The notes: generated from the letters alone by a model not told the origin. Shown: positions 43,296 to 54,492, counted from the stretch's first letter. The stretch is DNA of 64,000 bases from Ephydatia muelleri (GCA_013339895.1 JABACO010000006.1:1105819-1169818), one strand, 5' to 3'. Numbers and translations are program-made.

Positions 43296-45112
43296 TAATT
43301 GGCACAGTGTTAGTGAATGCCTTTAATTTAGTAAGCCGTCAAGCTCTTTTGTCAGAATGCAGTACACACTTCCCAGAGCTACTCCCGTGGGTTAGTTGGT
43401 GTTATAGCCGGCATCCTGTGCTGTGGCACACCTTAGGCAATTTAACATCTCAATCTGGTGTGCAGCAAGGAGACCCACTGGGCCCCTTGCTTTTCTCCCT
43501 CGTTCTTAATGTTGTAGTCAAAGCGATTGCCACTCATCCTGAATGCAGTGACCTTTTATATCACGTGTGGTACCTTGATGACGGTGTTCTTGCGGGCCCA
43601 AGTTCACATGTTAGGAAAGCACTCAGCTTGCTCATTGAGCTTGGTCCCCCACTTGGCCTTCACGTGAACATCAAGAAGTGTGAGGTTTTTAGCAGTGGGT
43701 GTTTGACTCATTTCCCAATGGAGATGAAACAGTCTAGCAAACCCGATCTTGGGAATGCCTATTGGTGACTCTGTCTTTTGTAGGGCTGTCCTGGATAGGA
43801 AAAGGTCTGAGGCAGGTGTTCTACTTAAGAGACTGGACGATGTTGGTCAAGTCGACCCCCAAGTGGCTCTGGTACTCCTCCGGCTTTGTGGTGGTTACTG
43901 TAAGCTTGTCCATCTTGCTTGTGCCGTACCCCCTTCGTTCTCTCAGTCTGTTCTGCAGTTATTTGATCAAGATGTTCAAAAATGTTTCACTTCTTGCACA
44001 GGTGTGCATTCTTCCATTGCTGCGTGGAAGCAGGCCCAGCTGAGCCTCAGCCGAGGAGGCCTTGGGCTGCGTTCCCTGTCTCATCATGCACCAGCAGCCT
44101 TTATTGCATCGTTATGTTTCTCTGGCCTGGGTTCAAATTCTCATGTACACCTCCTCCAGTCCTTGGAGACATTTAATTCTTCAGTTCATCAGTCAGACAA
44201 CATACAGATCGGATCGGTACTGGAAAAGTTACCTTCTCAGAAGACTCTTTCCAGTATCTTGGACGATAATTTATTCAGAGTTCTCCAGGGTTCTCTGTCG
44301 ATTGCTGACAGAGCTCGTCTTTTATCAGCATCCTCCCCACATGCTTCCTCATGGCTGACGGTTATTCCATCTGAAGGTCAAGGCTTACATTTAGACCCTC
44401 CAGTATTTCAGACAGCACTGAAGTGGTGGTTAGGGCTTGAAACAGCTGAGGGTTCTTTTGTGCACTCTGCCCAGATAAAATGTTGGATCCCCTAGGACAT
44501 CATGCCACTACTTGTAAGCGGGGTGGGGATGTGGTATTCCGCCACAACATATTGGCAGAAACATGTAGGAGAGCCCACTTTAGTGTACAAGTAGAAGCTG
44601 GCTGCAACCTTACACCAGATCACAGCCACTCTCGTCCTGCAGATGTCCTCATTTCCAACTGGGCTCTGGGGAAAACGGCAGCCTGCGACATATCAGTTAC
44701 CTCTCCGCTGAACTCAAACATTATGTCTGAAGCGGGAGTAACTGCTGGAGCAGTTGCGCAAGCCACTGAGCTCAGAAAGCATGAGGCCAACAATGTGAAG
44801 TGCAGCGAGTTAGGTTGGTTATGTATCCCTCTTGTGGTAGAGTTGTATGGCGCATGGGGGAAAGAGGCTATGGAGTCATTTTCGAGTCTAGCCTCTCGCC
44901 TAGCCATAACATCATCAAGGCCCAAGTCTGCCGTTCTATCAGAGCTGTATGGCCGGCTCAATTTGAACCTTGTAAGGGCTAATATGAGGGCTATAATGTC
45001 CAGATATTGCCCTCAGATTATTTCTGAAGTGTTATTTAGTTTTGGTCATGTTTTCGTGTGTTTTGGATGTCCAATAATGTATTCAATAATAATAACTATA
45101 TTAATAAAATAA

Positions 45113-46790
45113 ATATTATTGAGATACACATTATTAATACACTGATATATTTTAATATTTCTCAAAATTATAAATAAATAAATAAATGCACTTTCGTAAA
45201 GACTAAGTACATGTAGGTGTGTTGTATATGAAATATATTATGAAATAAATGCACAGACACATAAATATAATAATAATTATTTTTATTACCAAACATCATG
45301 ATACAATACAACACACAAATAATTCATACGATGTAAAACAATTGTACACGTTTAGAAATATTACAGCAATTGTAGCAATAAATGTTATGACAGTTGTAAA
45401 ATGTGAAAGGAAAGTGTCCACTATATTCCACATCGATGTCAGAAATTTATTCTTGTTTCACATGGCTGGAAGGTCCATCAAATACCACTCTACATATATG
45501 TGCTATAGGAAAAGATATAATGCAGTTGCCATTACTTCAGGAGGAATGGAGCCCTTTATAATATCTTCAATTTCAATTTGAATCTATTCCCCTTTTTAGA
45601 CATATTTCTCTTTTCTGCATGGTACTCACTACAGAATATCACAGAATACAATCATAGAATAAAGTGCACAGAATTGCAGGATGCAGTTTGTGTGACCTTG
45701 GGGCAACAGATATGACATATTTGATACCTTGCTAAGATTCTGCTGGCATTTCTGCCATAAATGTGAGCTTATCAGTCCACGCATTCATATCATAATGAGC
45801 ATCTGCCCAGCCATTAGGCACCTCTATTGCACTTAGCCCCTCTCTCTTGTCCAGAGCTAGTCTGACTACATGTATGTACTGTTTTCAAACACACGAAGGT
45901 CAGTTTGGATTGCAGTATCAGCCCCTTGGTCAGGAATGGGGAGGGTGTGGTCTATGGGTGTGTCCTACAGCACCGCAGACTAAGTGATGAGCATACTGGT
46001 TCTCTCTTGTTGTTGGAAAAGCTATAATGCAGTTGCCATTACATCAGGAGGCATGGAGCCCTTTATAATATCTTCACACAGAAAAATCTCAATTTAAATC
46101 TATAACCCTGTTCAGACATATTTCTTATTTCTGCATGGTACTCACTACAGAATATAACAGAACAACTGTTAAATCACAATCATAGAATAAAAGTGCACAG
46201 AATTGCAGAATGCAGTTTGTGTGACCTTGGGGGAACTATGACAGCTATATGTGATACCTTGCTATTAAGTGTAATGTGGTTTTCACTGACACACATCTAT
46301 TGTGATGTCATTACAAGATGTCATGCATACATCTAGACCCTGCAGTGTAAGACAATTCAACAGTCAGATACCATTCATTTGTTCACATCTCATGGTTGAA
46401 GCAGACCATTTGCACTCCCATCTGCAAAGATTCTGCTGGCATTTCTGCTGTAAATGTGAGCTTATCAGTCCGTGTAGCCATATCATAATCTGCCTAGCCA
46501 TCAAAAACCTCTATTGCACTTAGCCCCTCCCACTTGTCCAGAGCTATGGCTGCATATGGTCTTGTGGACGGACTACTGACATCAGTACAGACCTTTGCCA
46601 TGGCATCAGCCACTGGTCAGGGATGAGGTGGGTGTGGTCTATGGGTGTGTCCTACAGCACCTCGGACAAAGTGATGAGCATGTTGGTTCTCTGTTGACCT
46701 ATATGTTTGCAAACTCGTTCGAGCAGAAATCAAATATATGGGATCGTTCCACGAAAAGGGACCTAACACATGTTTTTTTAAGATGTACTG
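45113..46790. repeat. Duplicated receptor-flank modules
   Basis: Two direct copies of about 230 bp (45500-45720 and 46015-46240: GCAGTTGCCATTAC.TCAGGAGG, TTCTGCATGGTACTCACTAC) and two copies of the 3' module (45795-45975, 46489-46665: CCTCTATTGCACTTAGCCCC). The same modules lie behind the membrane exons at 31.6, 33.1 and 34.9 kb. No exon is seen here, so this may be the flank of a lost receptor copy. Confidence 0.65.
46740..46765 (+). mobile_element. Solo end of the foldback family
   Basis: GGGATCGTTCCACGAAAAGG then GACCTA resembles the left end of the element at 54493 (GGGACAGTGCCCGCGAAAAG, GGACCTA). It stands just before the 58-bp satellite. Confidence 0.5.
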
Positions 46791-46791
46791 A

Positions 46792-49700
46792 GAATAACAG
46801 AGATACCTCTAGCCCAGCTAGGGGGTGTGGGGAGGAGGCTACCAGTCAGAGGTAACAGTGATATCTCTGGTCCAGCTAGGAGGTGTGGGGAGGAGGCTAC
46901 AGTCAGAGGTAACAGAGATATCTCTGGTCCAGCTAGGAGGTGTGGGGAGGAGGCTACCAGTCAAAGGTAACAGAGATATCTCTGGCCCAGCTAGGAGGTG
47001 TGGGGAGGAGGCTACCAGTCAGAGGTAACAGAGATATCTCTGGTCCAGCTAGGAGGTGTGGGGAGGAGGCTATACCGGTCAGAGGTAACAGAGATATCTC
47101 TGGTCCAGCTAGGAGGTGTGGGGAGGAGGCTATACCAGTCAGAGGTAACAGAGATATCTCTGGTCCAGCTAGGAGGTGTGGGGAGGAGGCTACCAGTCAA
47201 AGGTAACAGAGATATCTCTGGTCCAGCTAGGAGGTGTGGGGAGGAGGCTACCAGTCAAAGGTAACAGAGATATCTCTGGTCCAGCTAGGAGGTGTGGGGA
47301 GGAGGCTACCAGTCAGAGGGTAACAGAGATATCTCTGGTCCAGCTAGGAGGTGTGGGGAGGAGGCTATACCAGTCAGAGGTAACAGAGATATCTCTGGCC
47401 CAGCTAGGAGGTGTGGGGAGGAGGCTACCAGCCAGAGGTAACAGAGATATCTCTGGTCCAGCTAGGGGGTGTGGGGAGGAGGCTATACCAGTCAGAGGTA
47501 ACAGAGATATCTCTGGTCCAGCTAGGAGGTGTGGGGAGGAGGCTATACCAGTCAGAGGTAACAGAGATATCTCTGGTCCAGCTAGGAGGTGTGGGGAGGA
47601 GGCTACCAGTCAAAGGTAACAGAGATATCTCTGGTCCAGCTAGGAGGTGTGGGGAGGAGGCTACCAGTCAGAGGTAACAGAGATATCTCTGGTCCAGCTA
47701 GGAGGTGTGGGGAGGAGGCTATACCAGTCAGAGGTAACAGAGATATCTCTGGTCTAGCTAGGAGGGTGTGGGGAGGAGGCTACCAGTCAGAGGTAACAGA
47801 GATATCTCTGGTCCAGCTAGGAGGTGTGGGGAGGAGGCTATACCAGTCAGAGGTAACAGAGATATCTCTGGTCCAGCTAGGAGGTGTGGGGAGGAGGTTA
47901 CCAGTCAGAGGTAACAGAGATATCTCTGGCCCAGCTAGGGTGTGTGGGGAGGAGGCTACCAGCCAGAGGTAACAGAGATATCTCTGGCCCAGCTAGGAGG
48001 TGTGGGGAGGAGGCTATACCAGTCAGAGGTAACAGAGATATCTCTGGTCCAGCTAGGAGGTGTGGGGAGGAGGCTACCAGTCAGAGGTAACAGAGATATC
48101 TCTGGTCCAGCTAGGAGGTGTGGGGAGGAGGCTACCAGTCAGAGGTAACAAGAGATATCTCTGGTCCAGCTAGGAGGTGTGGGGAGGAGGCTAACAGTCA
48201 GAGGTAACAGAGCTATCTCTGGCCCAGCTAGGGTGTGTGGGGAGGAGGCTACCAGTCAGAGGTAACAGAGATATCTCTGGTCCAGCTAGGAGGTGTGGGG
48301 AGGAGGCTACCAGTCAGAGGTAACAGAGATATCTCTGGCCCAGCTAGGAGGTGTGGGGAGGAGGCTATACCAGTCAGAGGTAACAGAGATATCACTGGTC
48401 CAGCTAGGAGGTGTGGGGAGGAGGCTACCAGTCAGAGGTAACAGAGATATCTCTGGTCCAGCTAGGAGGTGTGGGGAGGAGGCTATACCAGTCAGAGGTA
48501 ACAGAGATATCTCTGGTCCAGCTAGGAGGTGTGGGGAGGAGGCTACCAGTCAGAGGTAACAGAGATATCTCTGGTCCAGCTAGGAGGTGTGGGGAGGAGG
48601 CTACCAGTCAGAGGTAACAGAGATATCTCTGGTCCAGCTAGGAGGTGTGGGGAGGAGGCTACCAGTCAGAGGTAACAGAGATATCTCTGGCCCAGCTAGG
48701 AGGTGTGGGGAGGAGGCTACCAGCCAGAGGTAACAGAGATATCTCTGGTCCAGCTAGGGGGTGTGGGGAGGAGGCTACCAGTCAAAGGTAACAGAGATAT
48801 CTCTGGCCAGCTAGGAGGTGTGGGGAGGAGGCTACCAGCCAGAGGTAACAGAGATATCTCTGGCCCAGCTAGGAGGTGTGGGGAGGAGGCTACCTGTCAG
48901 AGGTAACAGAGATATCTCTGGCCCAGCTAGGAGGTGTGGGGAGGAGGCTATACCAGTCAGAGGTAACAGAGATATCTCTGGTCCAGCTAGGAGGTGTGGG
49001 GAGGAGGCTACGAGTCAAAGGTAACAGAGATACCTCTGGTCCAGCTAGGAGGTGTGGGGAGGAGGTTACCAGTCAGAGGTAACAGAGATATCTCTGGTCC
49101 AGCTAGGAGGTGTGGGGAGGAGGCTACCAGTCAGAGGTAACAGAGATACCTCTGGTCCAGCTAGGAGGTGTGGGGAGGAGGCTACAGTCAGAGGTAACAG
49201 AGATATCTCTGGTCCAGCTAGGAGGTGTGGGGAGGAGGCTATACCAGTCAGAGGTAACAGAGATATCTCTGGTCCAGCTAGGAGGTGTGGGGAGGAGGTT
49301 ACCAGTCAGAGGTAACAGAGATATCTCTGGCCCAGCTAGGGTGTGTGGGGAGGAGGCTACCAGCCAGAGGTAACAGAGATATCTCTGGTCCAGCTAGGAG
49401 GTGTGGGGAGGAGGCTACCAGTCAGAGGTAACAGAGATATCTCTGGTCCAGCTAGGAGGTGTGGGGAGGAGGCTACCAGTCAGAGGTAACAAGAGATATC
49501 TCTGGTCCAGCTAGGAGGTGTGGGGAGGAGACTAACAGTCAGAGGTAACAGAGCTATCTCTGGCCCAGCTAGGGTGTGTGGGGAGGAGGCTACCAGTCAG
49601 AGGTAACAGAGATATCTCTGGTCCAGCTAGGAGGTGTGGGGAGGAGGCTACCAGTCAGAGGTAACAGAGATATCTCTGGCCCAGCTAGGAGGTGTGGGGA

Positions 49701-50748
49701 GGAGGCTATACCAGTCAGAGGTAACAGAGATATCACTGGTCCAGCTAGGAGGTGTGGGGAGGAGGCTACCAGTCAGAGGTAACAGAGATATCTCTGGTCC
49801 AGCTAGGAGGTGTGGGGAGGAGGCTACCAGTCAGAGGTAACAGAGATATCTCTGGCCCAGCTAGGAGGTGTGGGGAGGAGGCTATACCAGTCAGAGGTAA
49901 CAGAGATATCACTGGTCCAGCTAGGAGGTGTGGGGAGGAGGCTACCAGTCAGAGGTAACAGAGATATCTCTGGTCCAGCTAGGAGGTGTGGGGAGGAGGC
50001 TATACCAGTCAGAGGTAACAGAGATATCTCTGGTCCAGCTAGGAGGTGTGGGGAGGAGGCTACCAGTCAGAGGTAACAGAGATATCTCTGGTCCAGCTAG
50101 GAGGTGTGGGGAGGAGGTTACCAGTCAGAGGTAACAGAGATATCTCTGGTCCAGCTAGGAGGTGTGGGGAGGAGGCTACCAGTCAGAGGTAACAGAGATA
50201 TCTCTGGTCCAGCTAGGAGGTGTGGGGAGGAGGCTACCAGTCAAAGGTAACAGAGATATCTCTGGCCAGCTAGGAGGTGTGGGGAGGAGGCTACCAGCCA
50301 GAGGTAACAGAGATATCTCTGGCCCAGCTAGGAGGTGTGGGGAGGAGGCTACCTGTCAGAGGTAACAGAGATATCTCTGGCCCAGCTAGGAGGTGTGGGG
50401 AGGAGGCTATACCAGTCAGAGGTAACAGAGATATCTCTGGTCCAGCTAGGAGGTGTGGGGAGGAGGCTACGAGTCAAAGGTAACAGAGATACCTCTGGTC
50501 CAGCTAGGAGGTGTGGGGAGGAGGTTACCAGTCAGAGGTAACAGAGATATCTCTGGTCCAGCTAGGAGGTGTGGGGAGGAGGCTACCAGTCAGAGGTAAC
50601 AGAGATACCTCTGGTCCAGCTAGGAGGTGTGGGGAGGAGGCTACCAGTCAGAGGTAACAGAGATATCTCTGGTCCAGCTAGGAGGTGTGGGGAGGAGGCT
50701 ACCAGTCAGAGGTAACAGAGATATCTCTGGTCCAGCTAGAGGGTGTGG
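46792..50748 (+). repeat. 58-60-bp satellite, about 67 copies, higher-order
   Basis: The unit is GGTAACAGAGATATCTCTGG, TCCAGCTAGGAGGTGTGG and GGAGGAGGCTACCAGTCAGA (58 bp); a CTATACCAG variant adds 2 bp. Each unit contains the perfect 14-bp palindrome CAGAGATATCTCTG. Rare variants recur in register: an AACAAGAGATATC block at 48147 and 49489 (about 1.34 kb apart), and ACCTGTCAG at 48892 and 50351 and CGAGTCAAAGG at 49011 and 50470 (1.46 kb apart), so blocks of about 23-25 units were duplicated. Many short ORFs arise because two of the three forward frames lack stops; they are not genes. Confidence 0.95.
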
Positions 50749-51076
50749 GGGAGAGCTGAATGCACATTTATTCGGGTCTGGGGAAGGAGACCAGAAGCTA
50801 AATACTTTTTAGAACAATATGAAGTGCAATAAATTGTGAAAATAGTGTGTTCATCATTGCTGGTTCTCACACGTACACATTATTATAATAGTGACATCAT
50901 GCAGACCTCAATGATGCATGCACTGACAATGACCAGATTTCCTATCGGAGCCATAACTGAAGTTGCTCCTTAGTTTTTTAAACAGTATGGTCACAAAGAA
51001 ATTTGGGGATGCTCAGTTCAGCACCCTGTTTTCTGTGGCCTTGTAAAGCATATATGCAACGTAAGAATTTAGTCCA
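50749..51076. other. Downstream flank of RecB, no gene seen
   Basis: Unique sequence between the satellite and the last RecB exon; it should include the RecB 3' UTR (minus strand). Confidence 0.4.
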
Positions 51077-51252
51077 TTAAATGCCCACTGCTACACTGGA
51101 CATGAATGCTCCTCTTTCATAGCACTTACATGTACATGAAGTCTTATTGCGGTACCATTTACAATAAGTCAGGACCCCAGCTATAGACAGAGCTGCCACC
51201 AACACAGCACCAATGCAGCCAAGAGTAATGAGAATAGCAGGTATGATAGGAC
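51077..51252 (-). CDS. RecB exon 4: membrane helix and short tail
   Basis: Acceptor AACTCTAG (51254-51253), phase 1. It encodes PIIPAI then the helix ITLGCIGAVLVAALSIAGVL and a tail of about 27 residues with four cysteines. Stop TAA at 51079-51077. Confidence 0.7.
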
Positions 51253-51767
51253 CTAGAGTTATGAAGAAATATATCACAATAATGGATTAGTCCACTCAAC
51301 CAACGACTATGATCAAATTGAAAACTAGATTAGGCCATCAAACTACTCTTCATTAATCATTTATTAAGAAGAAACCATTTACGGTCGTTCTATTGACTTC
51401 TCTTGATGAATGTGAAAATACATAGTACACGTACTAAAATGGTCATCTTCAAAAATTTTCCACGAATGTGGAGAGGGTGAGGGTGCCCAGTCCAATTCAA
51501 AGTCCACCTGCTTTGCTTTTTTTATAACTTCACTGTAAAGTTTTGTACATGTAAAGGAAAATTAAATAATGGAGCGCTTGGAAAGTAATGTCATGGGGTG
51601 GATAAAATGGTATGAAGTGGTTCCAGAATTCTTTAAATTGTGCACCAGTTACAGTGTACTACTGATAAGCAATACCTCTTTGTAGTCTCACATGCACATG
51701 TAATTATTCTTCAAATGCCTGACTCACACCCACACACATGTACATACCCACATGTGCACACACACAG

Positions 51768-51810
<43 letters not shown>

Positions 51811-51939
51811 CATACACACAGGTGAAAACAGGCAGCACCTATTCCCTGCAATCACATGTGAAACAACTATATTTTCAGCTTAAATTGCCCTCACAGAGAT
51901 GTTACATCATTCCTGCCTTGGATGCAAAGACACTTCACT

Positions 51940-51979
<40 letters not shown>

Positions 51980-53216
51980 CCACTAGAGTATAATCTCACT
52001 ACATCATCATATACAACACCAATGACTGGCCTGGGGAGGAGGATGCAGGTGTCCATGGAGATGAGGTTGATGATGATCCTACATTATCAAACAATGATAA
52101 GACGTCTGTAAGACATCACTAGAAGAGTAACAGTTGGTTACCCAATTACCCCAATCGATGATGTAATGCTCAATGAATTGCTTGATGTAATTGTTTTTCA
52201 TGCACAATGATTCTTTATTGGTGTAAGGTAAACTGTCACCTATACAGAGATATTATGCAACACTTGATTCTTTCTAAAAGCTATGGTAATAGACAACCCT
52301 TTGTCAAGCATCCTTTAGTACAGTAGTTGAACACATACACTGCAGACTCTCTCATCAACATATGCACCTGTAGGACTCATGCATGACCCTGTTCCCTTGG
52401 TCCCATTGCTGGAGCCAGCACAGTTGATGGCCACCACAGAGACAGTGTAGAGTGTGTCACTGACCAGTCCAGTGAAGGTGTGGGTGTACACTGGTGATCC
52501 ATTATCAGCTATGACCACAGGACTACTACTGTCATTGATAGTGACACTGTAGCTGGTAGGAACACCACCAGTAGTGGGAGGGGTCCAGGTCACTGTCAGC
52601 TGGTCCACAGATGGACTGGTTACTGTCATGTTCCCAACAGGACCAGGGGAGGCTGGGGAGGAGGGAAGGGAAGGGTGACTGCACATGTGAAATGAAGCTA
52701 CGATACCTCACATCCAGTTAGTTAGACACAGTATATTGATGTGACATGCATCCAACCAGACATCTTAGCTATTGAATGAGTTCTGACACTGAACTTTTGA
52801 ATAGATCATTCTTTCATTGGTCAATTCAATAATCTTCATCGTGATGTGAGTGAAGAGTGGAAAATATGGTAGTGGGAAATTTGGGTGTGGTTCCGACATG
52901 AAAGCATTTTGGAAATTCATGTATCCAATAAATTTGCTCCCTGCTTCCCCCTCCTCCCCACCCCCTCCCCTCCCCACATTCCTTTGTTCTCATCATAACT
53001 ACTTTGAGAATATATTTGGTTAACAGAACGGAAACACCTTATCGCAAGAAGATTGAATTCCTTATAGTAACGGGATTTGCTGATATCAATGACATCAGAG
53101 ATCAGCACAACCATGATGTCCAACCTACCAATCATAATGAAGCGCTTGCGATGATGCGATGTGTATATATACTGCCTCAGACACAACCCCCACATCACAC
53201 ACACATCACACACACA

Positions 53217-53270
<54 letters not shown>

Positions 53271-54253
53271 CATGTACACACACATACCAACCTGTAACCC
53301 TCAAAAGGACATGGCCAATTATCTGCCGAGAGCTCATATCCTCACAGATAATCCATAGCCCATCCAGCGTGGAGTTAGGAGTAATGGTGAGGATAGAGGT
53401 GTGAGTGCAATCACTTCCTCCAACCACAGCTGCACTCAGGTAAGGACCACATGTACCATTCAGGAAATTACATAACGTTGGCTGAGAGAGATCGATAATG
53501 CTGTCACTACAGCCATTCTTCATGTTCAAATTGGTAAAATTAAATCTGGTGAATGAGTTATTCCCATCCACCACACAGGTGCACGTTGCTATGGAGCCCG
53601 GACACAGAGGCTCTGAGAGAGATGGAGTGCAAGAGAAGAATGCAGCATTGCCTGAAGAGGGAAGAGTGAGGTTAATTCCTTCATTTAGGTCTTGGTGTGC
53701 ATGAATAAGAAGTATGCTGAGCCCAACTACCCACACTGTGAACTTGATATGAAGGAGAAGGGGACGAGAAGGATGGGGAGGAGGGGTGGGAGCAGGGATG
53801 GGGAGGAGGGGTGGGAGCAGGGATGGGGAGGGAGGGGTGGGAGCAGGGATGGGGAGGAGGGGTGGGAGCAGGGGTGGGGAGGAGGGGTGGGAGCAGGGCT
53901 GGGGAGGAGGAAAACAAATCAGCTGATGGAGCTGGAAGCTTTTCTCTTTGGGGGAGGAAGGGGGATCTAGAGGCCTTTTGTACAAGGTATACATGAACAC
54001 CCCACCCCCCACCCCCAAGTATAAGCCATGATGTATGTCAGGCACATGCAATCACGTGCATGGGACAAGATTCAGTGGGATGCTTGTCTGCTTCAGGCAT
54101 GTACAAAGCACAACTAGCCTCCTCAATGATGATGAAGTGTTTAGAAACTCGCTTCAAAACGGTATTTTCAAGTGGAGCGCTGAACATTTCGGCCCCGCCC
54201 GTTAGCTGCTTTACTATCCATGGCTGTAACGTACCTCCGTGATAAAGAAGCAT
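51077..54253 (-). CDS. RecB: Ig-like / FN3 / single-pass membrane receptor, 4 exons
   Basis: Minus-strand exons 54253-54235, 53735-53292, 52652-52368 and 51252-51077 join in phase 1 each time to 307 codons plus stop. The product begins MLLYHG-VWVVGLSILLIHAHQ, a signal peptide split over exons 1 and 2, then an Ig-like domain with many cysteines, one FN3 domain (TVTWTPPTTGGVPTSYSVTI ... [14 protein letters not shown]), a membrane helix (ITLGCIGAVLVAALSIAGVL) and a short tail (CKWYRNKTSCTCKCYERG ... VAVGI). It lacks the tyrosine motif of RecC and RecD; the tail cysteines could be lipidated. The FN3 exon stays open past the chosen donor (ACAG|GTGCAT) to a stop at 52315, which would give a secreted form if unspliced. 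Frame, phase and splice sites agree throughout, but there is no RNA evidence. Confidence 0.7.
51766..51815 (+). repeat. (CA)n microsatellite in RecB intron 3
   Basis: About 20 CA units. Confidence 0.95.
51942..51980 (+). repeat. (GT)n microsatellite in RecB intron 3
   Basis: About 17 GT units, 150 bp from the CA tract and in the opposite strand sense, so the two could pair. Confidence 0.95.
52368..52652 (-). CDS. RecB exon 3: FN3 domain
   Basis: A 285-nt exon, phase 1 at both ends: ASPGPVGNMTVTSPSVDQ, LTVTWTPPTTGG, SSPVVIADNGSPVYTHTFTG, DTLYTVSVVAINCAG and SSNGTKGTGSCMSPT. Its central part is nearly identical in protein and DNA to RecC exon 3 (58043-58276), the two copies facing opposite ways. 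Confidence 0.75.
53195..53285 (+). repeat. (CA)n microsatellite behind the RecB Ig donor
   Basis: ACATCACACACAC then about 25 CA units, ending close to the exon 2 donor at 53292. Confidence 0.95.
53292..53735 (-). CDS. RecB exon 2: end of signal peptide and Ig-like domain
   Basis: A 444-nt exon, phase 1 at both ends. It encodes VWVVGLSILLIHAHQ, then DLNEGINLTLPSSGNAAFFS, CTPSLSEPLCPGSIATCTCV and, later, NGTCGPYLSAAVVGGSDC and LWIICEDMSSRQIIGHVLLR. The pattern LCPG...TCTC...GTCGPY is shared with RecC exon 2. A CA repeat lies behind the donor and a C-rich minisatellite before the acceptor. Confidence 0.75.
53760..53915 (+). repeat. GGGGAGGAGGGGTGGGAGCA minisatellite
   Basis: About seven 20-bp units about 25 bp upstream (in gene sense) of the RecB exon 2 acceptor. 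Counterpart of 1013-1165. Confidence 0.9.
54235..54253 (-). CDS. RecB exon 1: start codon and first residues
   Basis: ATGCTTCTTTATCACGGAG then GTACGT (phase 1). Chosen because it joins in frame to the hydrophobic start of exon 2 and makes a normal signal peptide. The duplicate at 1623-1641 keeps the same ATG and donor. Confidence 0.55.
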
Positions 54254-54492
54254 CGTGATGACCAGCTGGAGGTATGAGGTTCTCTGCAATTACATAACAC
54301 ACATGCAAGCGTTAAGTAACGCAAGACAGAACAGCTGTGTACACGTGTGCCGCGACAGCGACAAAAGAAAACACGACACTCAAACGTAACCGTGGTGCAT
54401 TACCTTGTACTTTCCCATGTTTGGTCAAACACTAGTTTTCTGATCCATTCGCAAAGTTATTGTATACGAATAATTATTTATATTTAATATAT

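Larger units (their letters stand above)
37134..43309 (-). mobile_element. CACTA/EnSpm-like DNA transposon, apparently whole, 6.18 kb
   Basis: The ends read CACCATGCCAAATTG (37134 inward) and CACTGTGCCAATTAG (43309 inward), an imperfect terminal inverted repeat starting CAC. TTA flanks both sides (37131-37133, 43310-43312), the 3-bp target duplication of the CMC (CACTA/Mirage/Chapaev) group. Both subterminal regions (about 37160-37400 and 43090-43290) are packed with GTGTATAAC/GTTATACAC/GTTATCCAC motifs in both orientations, as in CACTA elements. Inside lie an uninterrupted transposase on minus and an exon-split accessory gene on plus, head to head around a GT repeat, plus a LINE fragment (37530-37770). 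Confidence 0.85.
36790..45112 (+). mobile_element. LINE retroelement split by a CACTA-type transposon
   Basis: The reverse transcriptase reads ELEVEGFTVLKIDL up to 37133 and continues VNAFNLVSRQALLSEC from 43310, so a 6.2-kb DNA transposon sits inside the RT domain. Downstream are SQSGVQQGDPLGPLLFSLVL and the active site YLDDG (43585), then LGMPIGDSVF, PQVALVLLRLCGGYCKLVHL, LSRGGLGLRSLSHHAPAAFI and a C-terminal DPLGHHATTCKRGG...RHN and DVLISNWALGKTAACDISVT domain ending near 45000. The frame changes near 43755 and 44490, so the copy is inactive. The clade is uncertain; it is non-LTR by RT motifs. The left boundary is approximate. Confidence 0.75.
52243..54283 (-). repeat. Segmental duplicate of 1-1673
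   Basis: 52243 onward (CAGAGATATTATGCAACACT) equals the window start with few changes, and similarity runs to about 54283 (1673 in the other copy). This copy holds the intact RecB exons 1-3; the other has lost coding parts. 52750-53200, inside an intron, is absent from the other copy. Confidence 0.85.

Noticed and set aside
46792-50748. CRISPR-like array of regular repeats
   Set aside because: Units are contiguous, with no unique spacers, no cas genes, and the context is animal.
46825-50812. Repeated 67-88-aa proteins starting MWGGGYQ
   Set aside because: Shadows of the satellite; they end at a TAA present in every unit in one frame.
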